Virus record (IMG/VR): IMGVR_UViG_3300034407_001737
Span: 1 to 31,296 of that record
Length of the DNA: 31,296 nt
Direction: 5' to 3' (one strand)
Origin: a virus
The notes beneath the pieces are model-generated. The model worked only from the letters and a program-made list of their open reading frames with translations. It was not told the origin of the DNA and ran no database searches. Shown piece after piece: positions 15,546-23,070 of the stretch. The first letter of the stretch is position 1, and every line of letters begins with the position of its first letter. Position numbers and translations under genes: made by a program.

Positions 15546-16476
15546 TTCTTCCTACGGTTTTTCTTCATACTCTCATCATGTGCGTGCTGTTGATATTCAG
15601 CTTTTAGAGTGTCTTTAGCCGTGTCTAAGCTAATAAACTTAAGAACCTCATATACATTAGTGTTATAAACACTCTGTAACGGTGTTAGCCCTTGTTTGTT
15701 ATAAACGCCTTTAGATGCGATATAATAAGCTTTATCTTCCCAGTAAAGGCTAGATAGTATCTTTTCACTAAGGGTATTGAGCTTTTTACCTTTTTTCTCT
15801 GGGTTAAAGATGATACTAAATGTTCTTGCTGCTTCTTTTGTAAAGAGAGCAAAAAAAAATAACCTCTGTATGCTTCTGATACTGGTAAGTTTTCAAAAGC
15901 TTTAGTTCTCATTTCAATTAAATCTTCCTCGTATTGTTCTTCTGCTTGTTCTCTGAATAGTATAGCTGTTATCTTAGATAGATAAGACCACTTTCTATAC
16001 TGTTTCTTTTGGAATAAATTAGCAAGAGCTTGAGATTCTGAGAAGTGCTTGTATGTAGCACCTCCCAGCATCTTAGAAACACCACCTGTAGTTTTAACAG
16101 ATTCAATTAACCTGTATTCTTTACCACCTAATTTTATTACTTCACTTTCTCCTAACTCTTCTTGTGATGGTTCACCTAAGAACTTTGAAACTAACCCAAA
16201 TAGCTCCAATAAAGAAAGTTCATTTGTATTATTTACCGCTATCTCTCCTTCTAAATATTCTTTAGGAATATCTGTGAAGAAACCTATCCAATCAACGTAG
16301 AACTTTAACAACTTACCCTCACTTACAGGCTCATCATCTTCAGAATAAATGTAATTAGATAGCCACTTAGGCATACTATCAATATACTCTTGTGCTTTAG
16401 CCATCTGTTTAATAGTAACGTCAGACCATTCGTTTCTAATTTCGTATTGCTTATCTAGGATGGTGGCGGTAATCAT
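15542..16476 (-). CDS. phage protein with -1 frameshift at T9
   Basis: The zero frame starts at 16476 and stops at 15685 (263 aa). At a run of nine T (15851-15859) a one-base backward slip enters a second frame that stays open to 15542, giving 311 aa. The -1 frame reads like a real protein (YFFFALFTKEAARTFSIIF, then SLYWEDKAYYIASKGVYN, TPLQSVYNTNVYEV), while the zero-frame tail is Lys/Ser-rich and low in structure. The -1 stop overlaps the next ATG. The product is acidic and helical and no family is recognised. By analogy with gpG/gpGT a tail-assembly chaperone is possible. A mutation or a homopolymer sequencing error would look the same. Confidence 0.65.
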
Positions 16477-16477
16477 A

Positions 16478-16693
16478 CTATAATGTTCTAATAATCATGT
16501 TTAAATCCATTTTTATCTTGTTTAATCTACTACAAGATGAGGTGTTTAACTGTTTACCTCTTTCTTCTTTAACTGATTTCTCAATAAATGCAGCCATTTC
16601 AATAAGCTTATCCTTTAATTCAACCTTAACTGGTTTCTTCTTAGATGCTTTCTTTTTCTTTGGAGCTTCTTGCTCTTTGTTTAATTCTTCCAT
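16478..16693 (-). CDS. hypothetical Lys-rich 71-aa protein
   Basis: The first 25 residues are charged and Lys-rich (KKKKASKKKPVKVELKDK), followed by a helix around IEMAAFIEKSVKEERG and a C-terminal helix SRLNKIKMDLNMII. It is immediately followed by the frameshifted gene (1-nt gap). A nucleic-acid-binding role is suggested only by the basic tail. TTATTATATTTACATT precedes the ATG, much like the leader before the gene starting at 23049. Confidence 0.5.
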   Translation of the reverse strand: MEELNKEQEAPKKKKASKKKPVKVELKDKLIEMAAFIEKSVKEERGKQLNTSSCSRLNKIKMDLNMIIRTL

Positions 16694-16810
16694 AATGTAA
16701 ATATAATAAATAATAACATACCACCATCTGCCAGCAAACCCAACTATTTTATGCAGTTTTTTTCTTCTCGGAAGCTTGGGAAATCTGGTGGCATGCGTTA
16801 ACTATAGCTG

Positions 16811-18046
16811 TTATTTAATAAACTTTACTTTTTGAGTGAAATCTAATCCTTTAAATGATTCACACACGAAGCCTCTACGACCTAATTTAAAGTTGTTCTT
16901 AATCCAGTTACTAGATGGGCTTAAAGCTGGGTAATTAAAGTAATAGAAGTCGTCTGAAGTGCATAAGTCCATTAAGCACTGGTGACTATCTCCTTTACAG
17001 AAAACAACTAACTCTGATTTCTTATAAATATCATTATGCTTTAAGTATTGGTCTATCTTCTCAACTCCTTTTAAATCTAGTTGAGGTTTAAATCCAAACT
17101 TCAAACTCTTATCATCCTTACCATGAGTGATAACAAAACAAATATCATTCACAAAGTAATGGTTGATAAACTTTCTGTGATTCGTTACTGTTACATTTTT
17201 AAATTGAATCTCTGCTATTTGCTTAAAAGCTTCATTAACAAAGTACCCAAATGAGCCAGAGTGATTATCATTACAAATATTGTTAAAATGTATTTCATTG
17301 TAGTAATCTTTTAAACCGTAAAGTATTTTCAACTTAAACTCTAAAGCATAATCAAAAGCTTCCTCGTTAGTCATGTTTTGAGGTAAAGAATGACCACCTC
17401 TAGTAGTTTGAGCGTTGAAACCATCTAATAAATCACCTAACTCATCAACATATAAAACATCGCTCTCTTGGTTCTCTATTGTTTCTTTAACAACAATATC
17501 AGCAGTTTTAAGTAACTCGCTCTTATTCCACTCTGACTTATACATTGTATTGTTGTCTATATCAGTATCCATCCCTACATGAACGTCAGATATAATAAGT
17601 TTATCAAAGTCTTTCTTGTTACGTTTATTCCCTTTATTTGTAACGTTTTTAGTTACTAAAGGTTTGATGTATTTTTTAATAATAGACTCAAAGTCAAACT
17701 CTTTAACCTCTTCTTCTATATCAACTTTCTTAGGAGCGTATTGAATCCATTGTTGGCCAGTTGTTTTAGATGTACTTACTTTTATTACTTCAAAGTTGTC
17801 AGGAACTTCTATAGGTTTGCTTTGTAGTTTCTCAGTGCTAGATATTACTTCACCGTTTTTGTTTAGTTTCTTTATTGTTTCTACAAACTTTCTTTTGTTA
17901 GGCTTACATCTAAGTCTTAAAACTTCACTAAACTCATCTTCTGTTACGTAGTATCTGTTTTGCCCTCTACCTTTTGCGTTTTCTTTTACTTTTAGACCTA
18001 AAAACTTAGCTTCTTCTTTGTTTAACCACTTAACAAGTTTACTCAT
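16811..18046 (-). CDS. calcineurin-like metallophosphoesterase
   Basis: A 411-aa protein. Residues 1-130 are a Lys-rich helical N-terminal region that may bind DNA. Residues 147-410 hold all metallophosphoesterase motifs: DVH (154-156), GDLLDG (204-209), NDNH (259-262), THG (His308) and GDSH (352-355). These bind two metals and hydrolyse phosphoesters; the substrate, possibly nucleic acid, is not known. Similar genes occur in several Bacteroidota phages. The gene follows the cassette-like region, beginning 33 nt after the last attC-like site. A TATATTTG box (18064-18071) is just upstream of the start. Confidence 0.8.
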   Translation of the reverse strand: MSKLVKWLNKEEAKFLGLKVKENAKGRGQNRYYVTEDEFSEVLRLRCKPNKRKFVETIKKLNKNGEVISSTEKLQSKPIEVPDNFEVIKVSTSKTTGQQWIQYAPKKVDIEEEVKEFDFESIIKKYIKPLVTKNVTNKGNKRNKKDFDKLIISDVHVGMDTDIDNNTMYKSEWNKSELLKTADIVVKETIENQESDVLYVDELGDLLDGFNAQTTRGGHSLPQNMTNEEAFDYALEFKLKILYGLKDYYNEIHFNNICNDNHSGSFGYFVNEAFKQIAEIQFKNVTVTNHRKFINHYFVNDICFVITHGKDDKSLKFGFKPQLDLKGVEKIDQYLKHNDIYKKSELVVFCKGDSHQCLMDLCTSDDFYYFNYPALSPSSNWIKNNFKLGRRGFVCESFKGLDFTQKVKFIK

Positions 18047-18078
18047 TTATTAGAAGTTTTTTCCAAATATAATAAAAT

Positions 18079-18147
18079 TTTTAACAAGTTGTAAAAGAAC
18101 ATCGCTACCGCGACGACGCACAAGCTTTCTTTACAAGGTCGTTATAA
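18079..18147 (-). repeat. attC-like site at left end of cassette region
   Basis: On the minus strand: TTATAAC (18147-18141), 4 nt, TTGTAAAGAA (18136-18127), a 27-nt centre, TTCTTTTACAA (18099-18089), 3 nt, GTTAAAA (18085-18079). The inner arms pair except for one extra T on the 3' arm, like the extrahelical base of integron attC hairpins. The TTATAAC box overlaps the stop codon of the gene at 18142. Layout is seen; attC function is inferred. Confidence 0.55.
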
Positions 18148-18324
18148 ATCATTAAAACGCTTAATAACATTATGTAAGAATTTATAAAATATACTACCGA
18201 GTGGTCTTTCAATTATAGCCTTTTCAAGTTGTTTAAGTCTAAATCCTAACATCGTACAGTCACCTGTTAAAGTTCCTGCTGTTATTAGCTGTCTTTGAAA
18301 TTGTGTTAAGTATGGTTTTTTCAT
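18142..18324 (-). CDS. hypothetical 60-aa protein, cassette-like gene
   Basis: A small basic helical protein (LTQFQRQLITAGTLTGDC, then GFRLKQLEKAIIERPLG). No family recognised. The stop codon is part of a TTATAAC box that opens an attC-like palindrome. It may share a cassette with the gene at 18364, because the boundary between the two has only the TTATAAC half. Confidence 0.5.
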   Translation of the reverse strand: MKKPYLTQFQRQLITAGTLTGDCTMLGFRLKQLEKAIIERPLGSIFYKFLHNVIKRFNDL

Positions 18325-18356
18325 AGTCCGTATATTTTACAAATCTTACATTTAGC

Positions 18357-18363
18357 GTTATAA
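18357..18363 (-). other. lone TTATAAC box after a cassette-like gene
   Basis: On the minus strand TTATAACGC follows directly after the stop codon of the gene at 18364-18573, as at the other cassette ends, but no paired arm or GTTA box is visible before the next start. It is likely a degenerate boundary. Confidence 0.35.
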
Positions 18364-18573
18364 TTAATTGGTAGCTACTAATTTCCCTTCGTGGAAAACC
18401 CTCCTATTACCGTCTTCAGTTAAAACTACCAATCCTTTAAAATCAAACTTATAACTCGTTTCTATCTTCTCTAAAGGGATTATATCACAACCATTGGTAG
18501 TCGGTGGTAAAGTAATAATACCATCATCTACGTATAGTACATTTCTATTTTTTTCGCTAAATCTTATCTTCAT
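18364..18573 (-). CDS. hypothetical 69-aa protein, cassette-like gene
   Basis: A compact beta-type protein (MKIRFSEKNRNVLYVDDG, then LPPTTNGCDIIPLE and KGLVVLTEDGNRRVF), rich in strands and without membrane segments. No family recognised. GTTATAA lies 11 nt before its ATG and TTATAAC directly after its stop. These are the same borders seen on its neighbours. A degenerate palindromic site (18585-18637, ATAAAAA with TTTTTAT arms) separates it from the methyltransferase gene. Confidence 0.5.
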   Translation of the reverse strand: MKIRFSEKNRNVLYVDDGIITLPPTTNGCDIIPLEKIETSYKFDFKGLVVLTEDGNRRVFHEGKLVATN

Positions 18574-18640
18574 ATTTCAACTAATTATAACACAGTATAA
18601 AAACAACTGCGTAGATTTTTATTCTTAATATTAGGCACAA

Positions 18641-19408
18641 TTAAAACAACGTGCCATTAATTCGCTCGTGTGCGATATTAAAATACTTTTCTTCTTTCTC
18701 TATTCCTATTCCGTGTCTGTTTAAATTCCTACAAGCAACCATAGTTGAACCGCTACCCATTGTAAAATCTAAAACATAATCCAAATCATTTGTGTATGTT
18801 TTTATTAAATACTCCATTAATGAAATAGGTTTTTGTGTTGGATGAAAGTGGTTTTTTCCATAACTATCTTTTTTATGATAAATTATTGAAGATGGATTTT
18901 TTAACTCAATACTATATTTATCGCTTTTATACTTTTTATCTAACCTTTCAACACCGTTCAATTCTTTGAATGTTGGCTTCCATTCTATATTATTGTCAAT
19001 AGCTTGTTTAACTCTGTTTTTTCCGCCCTCACTTCTTTCTATCATTTGCTTATTAAAAGTGGTTTTTTTAGAATAAAAAACGCTTATAACCTCGTGATAT
19101 TTCATAGGTTGAGTTTTTGAAGCTGATATATTACCTGCTTGGTTTTTTTCCCATACCCAATCATACTTATAATTCTTAATATTACTCATTCTTAAAGCAG
19201 AACTAAATGGTTCAGAACCAAACAATACAATAGCACCATTAGGCTTTATTATTCTGTTTAGTTGCTCCCACATCAAATCAAAATCAATAACACTATCCCA
19301 TTTACAAGCAGTAGTTCCGTATGGTGGGTCTGTTATAATAGCATCAATACTATTATCTTTAATCGTTTTCATTACTTCAAGGCAATCGCCTAATCTTAAA
19401 TCTATCAT
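18641..19408 (-). CDS. N6-adenine (or N4-cytosine) DNA methyltransferase
   Basis: A 255-aa protein with the DPPY catalytic motif (27-30) ahead of the SAM-binding DFTMGSGST motif (214-222), which is the beta-class order. TQKP (191-194) is also typical. It transfers a methyl group from SAM to an exocyclic amino group, most often adenine N6. The middle (about 110-185) is a target-recognition region. There is no restriction endonuclease beside it, so it is an orphan enzyme, probably protecting phage DNA. It is flanked by attC-like palindromes (19457-19510 before it, degenerate 18585-18637 after it), as if carried on a cassette. Target site unknown. Confidence 0.88.
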   Translation of the reverse strand: MIDLRLGDCLEVMKTIKDNSIDAIITDPPYGTTACKWDSVIDFDLMWEQLNRIIKPNGAIVLFGSEPFSSALRMSNIKNYKYDWVWEKNQAGNISASKTQPMKYHEVISVFYSKKTTFNKQMIERSEGGKNRVKQAIDNNIEWKPTFKELNGVERLDKKYKSDKYSIELKNPSSIIYHKKDSYGKNHFHPTQKPISLMEYLIKTYTNDLDYVLDFTMGSGSTMVACRNLNRHGIGIEKEEKYFNIAHERINGTLF

Positions 19409-19456
19409 ATATTTTAATTTTTCAAATTAATTTTGCCACCGCTCAAAAATAACTGT

Positions 19457-19510
19457 GCCTAACAATGGCTAAAACGGCATTAAAACGACCGTTTAGCCTA
19501 AGCGTTATAA
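19457..19510 (-). repeat. attC-like site, best example
   Basis: On the minus strand: TTATAAC (19510-19504), 5 nt, GGCTAAACGG (19498-19489), an 11-nt loop, CCGTTTTAGCC (19477-19467), 3 nt, GTTAGGC (19463-19457). GTTAGGC matches the integron R' consensus GTTRRRY exactly. The inner arms pair except for one extra T, matching the extrahelical-base pattern. It lies between the 83-aa gene and the methyltransferase gene. No integron integrase is in the window. Confidence 0.65.
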
Positions 19511-19514
19511 AAAA

Positions 19515-19766
19515 CTATTGTATTTCTTTTTTACAGTCCATACATTTATTATAGTCTAATTCCATTTTTGCTCGTTCGTGTCTTTCTAATTTACAATCGC
19601 ATTTTATAACAGCATCTGAAACAACATTATTAACGTGCTTCATCCCTGCTTCAAAACCTGCTTTAAATATTATATCTAAGTGAGGGTTGTTCATTCGGTT
19701 ATGTCCATTTATGTCAAATAATAAACCCATAATTGACTCTAATTCTTTTTCGCTAATTTTCTCCAT
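19515..19766 (-). CDS. hypothetical Cys-containing 83-aa protein
   Basis: An acidic helical protein with CDC (about residue 56) and CMDC (about 76), possibly a zinc-binding pair. The middle has FKAGFEAGMKHV, a motif often seen in small phage proteins. GTTATTA lies before its start and TTATAAC after its stop, the cassette-like borders. No function recognised. Confidence 0.5.
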   Translation of the reverse strand: MEKISEKELESIMGLLFDINGHNRMNNPHLDIIFKAGFEAGMKHVNNVVSDAVIKCDCKLERHERAKMELDYNKCMDCKKEIQ

Positions 19767-19803
19767 CTCTTTAATTCGTTAATAACATTGTTTAGTTGTA
19801 GCA

Positions 19804-19992
19804 TTATAAATCATTTACCCATTCAACTGAGCTATCTTTTATTGTTCCGTCGTTGTAAAGAACCTTACACTTACCACCTTCTATCATTAGAAGTATTTCA
19901 TGTGTAGAGCCATTAGATACTTTAGCGTGTTTTACATCTAAACCTAAATCAACACACATTTTTTTAACTCTCTTTTTACTTAAATTATTCAT
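19804..19992 (-). CDS. hypothetical 62-aa protein, cassette-like gene
   Basis: A small basic protein (MNNLSKKRVKKMCVDLGLDV) with a strand-rich C-terminal half (HEILLMIEGGKCKVLYNDGT). No family recognised. A GTTATAA box lies 11 nt before the start, and TTATAATGC overlaps the stop. The pattern matches the neighbouring cassette-like genes. Confidence 0.5.
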   Translation of the reverse strand: MNNLSKKRVKKMCVDLGLDVKHAKVSNGSTHEILLMIEGGKCKVLYNDGTIKDSSVEWVNDL

Positions 19993-20003
19993 GTTTAAAC
20001 AAT

Positions 20004-20065
20004 TTATAACACGTATGTAAAAGTCAATTCCCTACAGTCAAAGACCTTTACCTTATCCGTTACTT
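20004..20065 (-). repeat. attC-like site at right end of cassette region
   Basis: On the minus strand: AAGTAAC (20065-20059), 7 nt, GTAAAGGTC (20051-20043), a 17-nt centre, GACTTTTAC (20025-20017), 6 nt, GTTATAA (20010-20004). The inner arms pair in 8 of 9 positions. The first box contains the stop codon of the 45-aa gene at 20060. Weaker than the site at 19457 but with the same layout. Confidence 0.45.
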
Positions 20066-20197
20066 TTCTTTACTATCTTCTAACTCCTTAATCCTCAAGC
20101 TAACATAATACTCTAAAGTGTTTTCATACTCTTCATCTGTAAGCTCTGTTGAATTTCTTTCTCTAATAAGTAAGTCTTTGTAGTTCTTGCTGTCCAT
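20060..20197 (-). CDS. hypothetical acidic 45-aa protein
   Basis: A short charged helical protein (starts MDSKNYKDLLIRERNSTEL, then EEYENTLEYYVSLRIKELE). A TATATTTG box (20215-20222) lies 17 nt upstream of the ATG, which supports separate transcription after the terminase. It is the last gene before the cassette region. Function unknown. Confidence 0.5.
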   Translation of the reverse strand: MDSKNYKDLLIRERNSTELTDEEYENTLEYYVSLRIKELEDSKEK

Positions 20198-20214
20198 ATC
20201 TGTTTTTGTTTACT

Positions 20215-20222
20215 CAAATATA
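20215..20222 (-). promoter_or_regulatory. possible -7 promoter box
   Basis: On the minus strand TATATTTG matches the Bacteroidota TAnnTTTG box, but no TTG lies at the usual distance upstream. The palindrome at 20259-20273 lies about 37 nt upstream and could act as an operator. Confidence 0.35.
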
Positions 20223-20258
20223 ACACAATTAAAGTAATAAAAAAATAATACTGTTTAT

Positions 20259-20273
20259 TTAGAATGATTCTAA
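20259..20273. repeat. 7-1-7 palindrome after terminase stop (copy 2)
   Basis: TTAGAATgATTCTAA, a perfect 7-1-7 inverted repeat that directly abuts the large terminase stop codon. The same core is at 11640-11662 and, with one mismatch, at 29403-29419. Confidence 0.65.
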
Positions 20274-21611
20274 TTAAGCGATAGCTCTGACTGATTTTCT
20301 AGCAAGTTCATAAAACTCACGCATCATAAAGCAATCAGCAAAGTCAGGAGAACGGCCTATAGCCTCTTTAATCTTATCTTTTGATATTATACCTAGTTTA
20401 TTTTCATCACTATCAGCATTAGCTTGTTTAATAGCTGCTAACTCTTCTTTTAGTTCTTGCCAACATTTATTAGCAACACTAGGCTCAATATAAATACCAA
20501 AGTTATTAACTCTTTCGGCACTCTTAAAGTAACACTGACTTTTAAGGTTCTTATAGTTCTCGTTCTTGAATTTATTTACAATCGCCTTAGCGTTATTGGT
20601 AAAGCCCTTAGAACCTCTTAAAATATCCACAGCACCACCACCAACACCATCTTGATCTATTATAACATTAGACCTAGCAACATTATGCTTATTTGATAGT
20701 TGTCTTATAGTTAATACTACTTCATCAATACCAGATTTATCAATAGTATGTATATCAACTATAGCAAATCCTTTCCAAACCATTATAACTGTTTTATCTG
20801 CTCCAAATCGTGCAACATCACAAGTGATTATAGATTTACCCTCTGGTTTTATAAACTCATTAGTAGTTAGATTGTCAAGGCCTTCATCAGAGTATATCCT
20901 AGTAGGGTCATTGTCATAATCCCAATTACCATTTAAAAGCCTTTCTCTCTTAGAGTCATCTCTGATATTCTTAAGGTTAACTATGTATTCTTTATCTATG
21001 TAAGGATTATCAGTAACATAAGCTTCTATAAAAGCCATTGTTTTAGGTAGTGTCTTATTCCTGTAAGGCTGTATAAATTCATCATACATCCAGTTTCTTT
21101 TAGGGTTACAGGTAACTAATAGCTTTGGAAGTATTCCGTATTCTGTATTATACCATCTACCTATACGAGTCTTTAATACATCATAAGCACCAAAGTTAAT
21201 CTCACCACCTTCTTCAATCCATCCTCCAGTGTACTCTAATGAACCAAAACGCTCATACATCGGGTCAGAAGGTTTGTACTGTAAATCTAATAAGTCAATC
21301 CTAGAACCGTTAGGGAACTCTATAAAATTATCCTGACCTTGATACCTCCAAAAGTCCTGCGCTATTCCATGATGTTTACGAACTTTTAAAAGTGTTTGAT
21401 AAGTGGAAGCTCTTAAACGCTTTAACTCTTCCCTACCTATAAACCATTTAGTATTAGGATAACGTAAGCAGTTAATTAATAACCACTCACAACCTAGCCA
21501 AGACTTACCGCCACCAGCAGCACCACCATATAATACTTCTTTGGTAGATTCATCATTTAGCTTTGAGTAAGCTTCATGCTGTTTAGTTGATGGATTAAGA
21601 TTTATGTTCAT
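20274..21611 (-). CDS. terL: terminase large subunit
   Basis: A 445-aa packaging motor. The ATPase half has Walker A GGAAGGGKS (29-37) and Walker B GGWIEE (129-134). The RNase H-like nuclease half has Asp265 in TCDVARFG, Asp319/Asp321 in IIDQDGVGGG and Asp423/Asp426 in SPDFADCF. It cuts concatemeric DNA and pumps it into the prohead through the portal. Its start overlaps the stop of a 39-aa membrane peptide gene (ATGA), with the small subunit just upstream. Unusually no portal gene follows; the downstream genes are small cassette-like genes and a methyltransferase. Confidence 0.95.
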   Translation of the reverse strand: MNINLNPSTKQHEAYSKLNDESTKEVLYGGAAGGGKSWLGCEWLLINCLRYPNTKWFIGREELKRLRASTYQTLLKVRKHHGIAQDFWRYQGQDNFIEFPNGSRIDLLDLQYKPSDPMYERFGSLEYTGGWIEEGGEINFGAYDVLKTRIGRWYNTEYGILPKLLVTCNPKRNWMYDEFIQPYRNKTLPKTMAFIEAYVTDNPYIDKEYIVNLKNIRDDSKRERLLNGNWDYDNDPTRIYSDEGLDNLTTNEFIKPEGKSIITCDVARFGADKTVIMVWKGFAIVDIHTIDKSGIDEVVLTIRQLSNKHNVARSNVIIDQDGVGGGAVDILRGSKGFTNNAKAIVNKFKNENYKNLKSQCYFKSAERVNNFGIYIEPSVANKCWQELKEELAAIKQANADSDENKLGIISKDKIKEAIGRSPDFADCFMMREFYELARKSVRAIA

Positions 21612-21727
21612 CCTTTAATAGCAAATAAGTAAACCATCATAAAAGCATAGAAAGCTACACCTATCATCATAGCCCAATAACTATTGATTACTATATTAAC
21701 TATCTCTTTAATCCTTTTTAGGTACAT
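21608..21727 (-). CDS. small membrane protein between terminase genes
   Basis: A 39-codon frame that starts inside the 3' end of the small terminase gene and ends over the start of the large one (ATGA). The product is a basic head ([13 protein letters not shown]) followed by a strong membrane helix ([19 protein letters not shown]). The double overlap supports a real, coupled gene. A holin-like or membrane-targeting role is possible, but unproven. Confidence 0.5.
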   Translation of the reverse strand: MYLKRIKEIVNIVINSYWAMMIGVAFYAFMMVYLFAIKG

Positions 21728-22115
21728 TGTAATTAATCTTTATCTCACCCGTATGAGTATTCTCATTCTTATTCTCTTGCTTATCAGCCCAACCAAATCT
21801 ATTCTTCATATTCATATACCAACCAGTATAGGAAAACTCTTTATCATCTAAACTTTTACGACCTTTTTTAAGCCACCAAGCGTGAGATAATGCTCTACCC
21901 ATTTTTATGGTTTCCCAAAATTCAGGCTCTTCTTCTAACCACCTATCCCATAGGTTATTACTAAAACTCTTTCTCCACTTCCAAAACAATGCTTTTATTT
22001 CAACATCACTAGCCCCTTCTCCATACTCTTTTAGTATAACATCATACCAATCTTTAGGAAAGGATTTTTTAGATTCTTCAAACTCTGTTTTAGGTCTACC
22101 TACTTTCTTTGCCAT
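21708..22115 (-). CDS. terS: terminase small subunit
   Basis: A 135-aa protein with a basic N terminus ([13 protein letters not shown]), a central helical DNA-binding region ([14 protein letters not shown]) and [19 protein letters not shown], a motif found in Bacteroidota phage small terminases and related DNA-packaging proteins. It recognises viral DNA and activates the large subunit. Location directly before the large subunit supports the call. It overlaps the acetyltransferase gene by 20 nt. Confidence 0.8.
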   Translation of the reverse strand: MAKKVGRPKTEFEESKKSFPKDWYDVILKEYGEGASDVEIKALFWKWRKSFSNNLWDRWLEEEPEFWETIKMGRALSHAWWLKKGRKSLDDKEFSYTGWYMNMKNRFGWADKQENKNENTHTGEIKINYNVPKKD

Positions 22116-22626
22116 TTTTATAATCTCTTAATACATTAAAATCTGAAGCACAAAGATACTTTGAAATCTTAGCAACTTCTTCTACTGGTAAATCCCACCA
22201 TTTAAAATCTAGTAAAAAATCAATATCTTCTTTATTGAATCTCTTTCTAATCTCTTTAGCTGGATTACCTCCTACTATTGTGTAAGGCTCAACATCTTTA
22301 ACTACGTGAGCATTATTTGCTATAACAGCACCATCACCAATAGTAACCCCTGACATTATAGTAGCATTAGCCCCTATCCATACATCATTACCTATAACTA
22401 CGTTTCCGTTAGTACTTGGTTGATTAGGACAAACATATCTAAACTTATCATGATGCACTAAACCAAATGGATAAGTAGAAATATAATCAGTATTATGATT
22501 ACCTCCTAACCATACAGTTAACCCCTCTGCAATAGAACAGTATTTACCAATAAATAGTTGCCCATTTTTATTAACAAACTTCTCTTTTATCTTATTGTGA
22601 CCGTATGTATAATCTCCTACTATCAA
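22096..22626 (-). CDS. CatB/Vat-like hexapeptide O-acetyltransferase
   Basis: A 176-aa left-handed beta-helix enzyme. Its pattern matches the xenobiotic acetyltransferase family: GKYCSIA near residue 27, [14 protein letters not shown] (catalytic His region, about 41-54), then hexapeptide repeats in [20 protein letters not shown] and [13 protein letters not shown], ending [12 protein letters not shown]. It uses acetyl-CoA to acetylate a hydroxyl group, of a sugar or small molecule. In a phage it most plausibly modifies host or virion glycans, perhaps with the glycosyltransferase at 14579. A resistance role is less likely. It is a cargo-type gene just before the terminase genes. Confidence 0.8.
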   Translation of the reverse strand: MIVGDYTYGHNKIKEKFVNKNGQLFIGKYCSIAEGLTVWLGGNHNTDYISTYPFGLVHHDKFRYVCPNQPSTNGNVVIGNDVWIGANATIMSGVTIGDGAVIANNAHVVKDVEPYTIVGGNPAKEIRKRFNKEDIDFLLDFKWWDLPVEEVAKISKYLCASDFNVLRDYKNGKESR

Positions 22627-22856
22627 TCGTTGTTTTGTTTCTTTAAATCACTAATAGACCAATTAGGATTAACCCACTGGTAATTATCTATTATATCTTT
22701 CTCAACTTCTATACTTGTTAAAAAGTAATGTGTAGTATCATCATTTCTATGAACCTTAACAGCCTTTACAAATACATAATCTATATCTAAAGCTTTATAA
22801 GTTATATCCTTATATATAAACCAGTTACCTTTACTCAACAGCCCTACTTTAATCAT
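22623..22856 (-). CDS. hypothetical 77-aa protein
   Basis: A small beta-rich protein (KVGLLSKGNWFIYKDITYKA, then YVFVKAVKVHRNDDTTHYFL), like a small SH3- or OB-type barrel, with a polar C-terminal tail. It overlaps the acetyltransferase start by 4 nt and the membrane protein by 8 nt. No family was recognised. Confidence 0.5.
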   Translation of the reverse strand: MIKVGLLSKGNWFIYKDITYKALDIDYVFVKAVKVHRNDDTTHYFLTSIEVEKDIIDNYQWVNPNWSISDLKKQNND

Positions 22857-23049
22857 TGCACTCTAGTTTTCTAATTCTTTGTTCATGGTCTTTTATTAAC
22901 TCAGCCTTTTCCTTAACCTTTTCCTCTACTGTTTCTATTTCAATCTCTACAATTAAGAAGCGAGCATAAAGAGCTAATGCAGATCCTCCAAAAGTCATAA
23001 TAGCAAAAGCTATATACTTACCATACTTATTTAGTATCTCCTTCTCCAA
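22849..23049 (-). CDS. small membrane protein with coiled coil
   Basis: A 66-aa protein if started at the TTG at 23049: a short basic head, one membrane helix (YIAFAIMTFGGSALALYARFL) and a charged coiled coil (ETVEEKVKEKAELIKDHEQRI). The longer frame from the ATG at 23124 reads through the repeat at 23071-23141 and is not preferred. The DNA before the TTG matches the leader of the gene at 16478-16693, which also favours the TTG. A holin or spanin-like role is possible; no lysis enzyme is in the window. Confidence 0.5.
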   Translation of the reverse strand: MEKEILNKYGKYIAFAIMTFGGSALALYARFLIVEIEIETVEEKVKEKAELIKDHEQRIRKLECND

Positions 23050-23070
23050 TATGTAAATATAATAAAAAAA

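Noticed and set aside
16700-16810. Repeats (CCACCA, TGCCAG/CTGG, GCATGC) in the gap before the phosphoesterase stop
   Set aside because: The arms are short, with mismatches, and no consistent hairpin or T run could be drawn.
18634-18655. GGCAC/GTGCC hairpin at the methyltransferase stop
   Set aside because: Only a 5-bp stem with a 12-nt loop and no T run after it, so it was not called a terminator.
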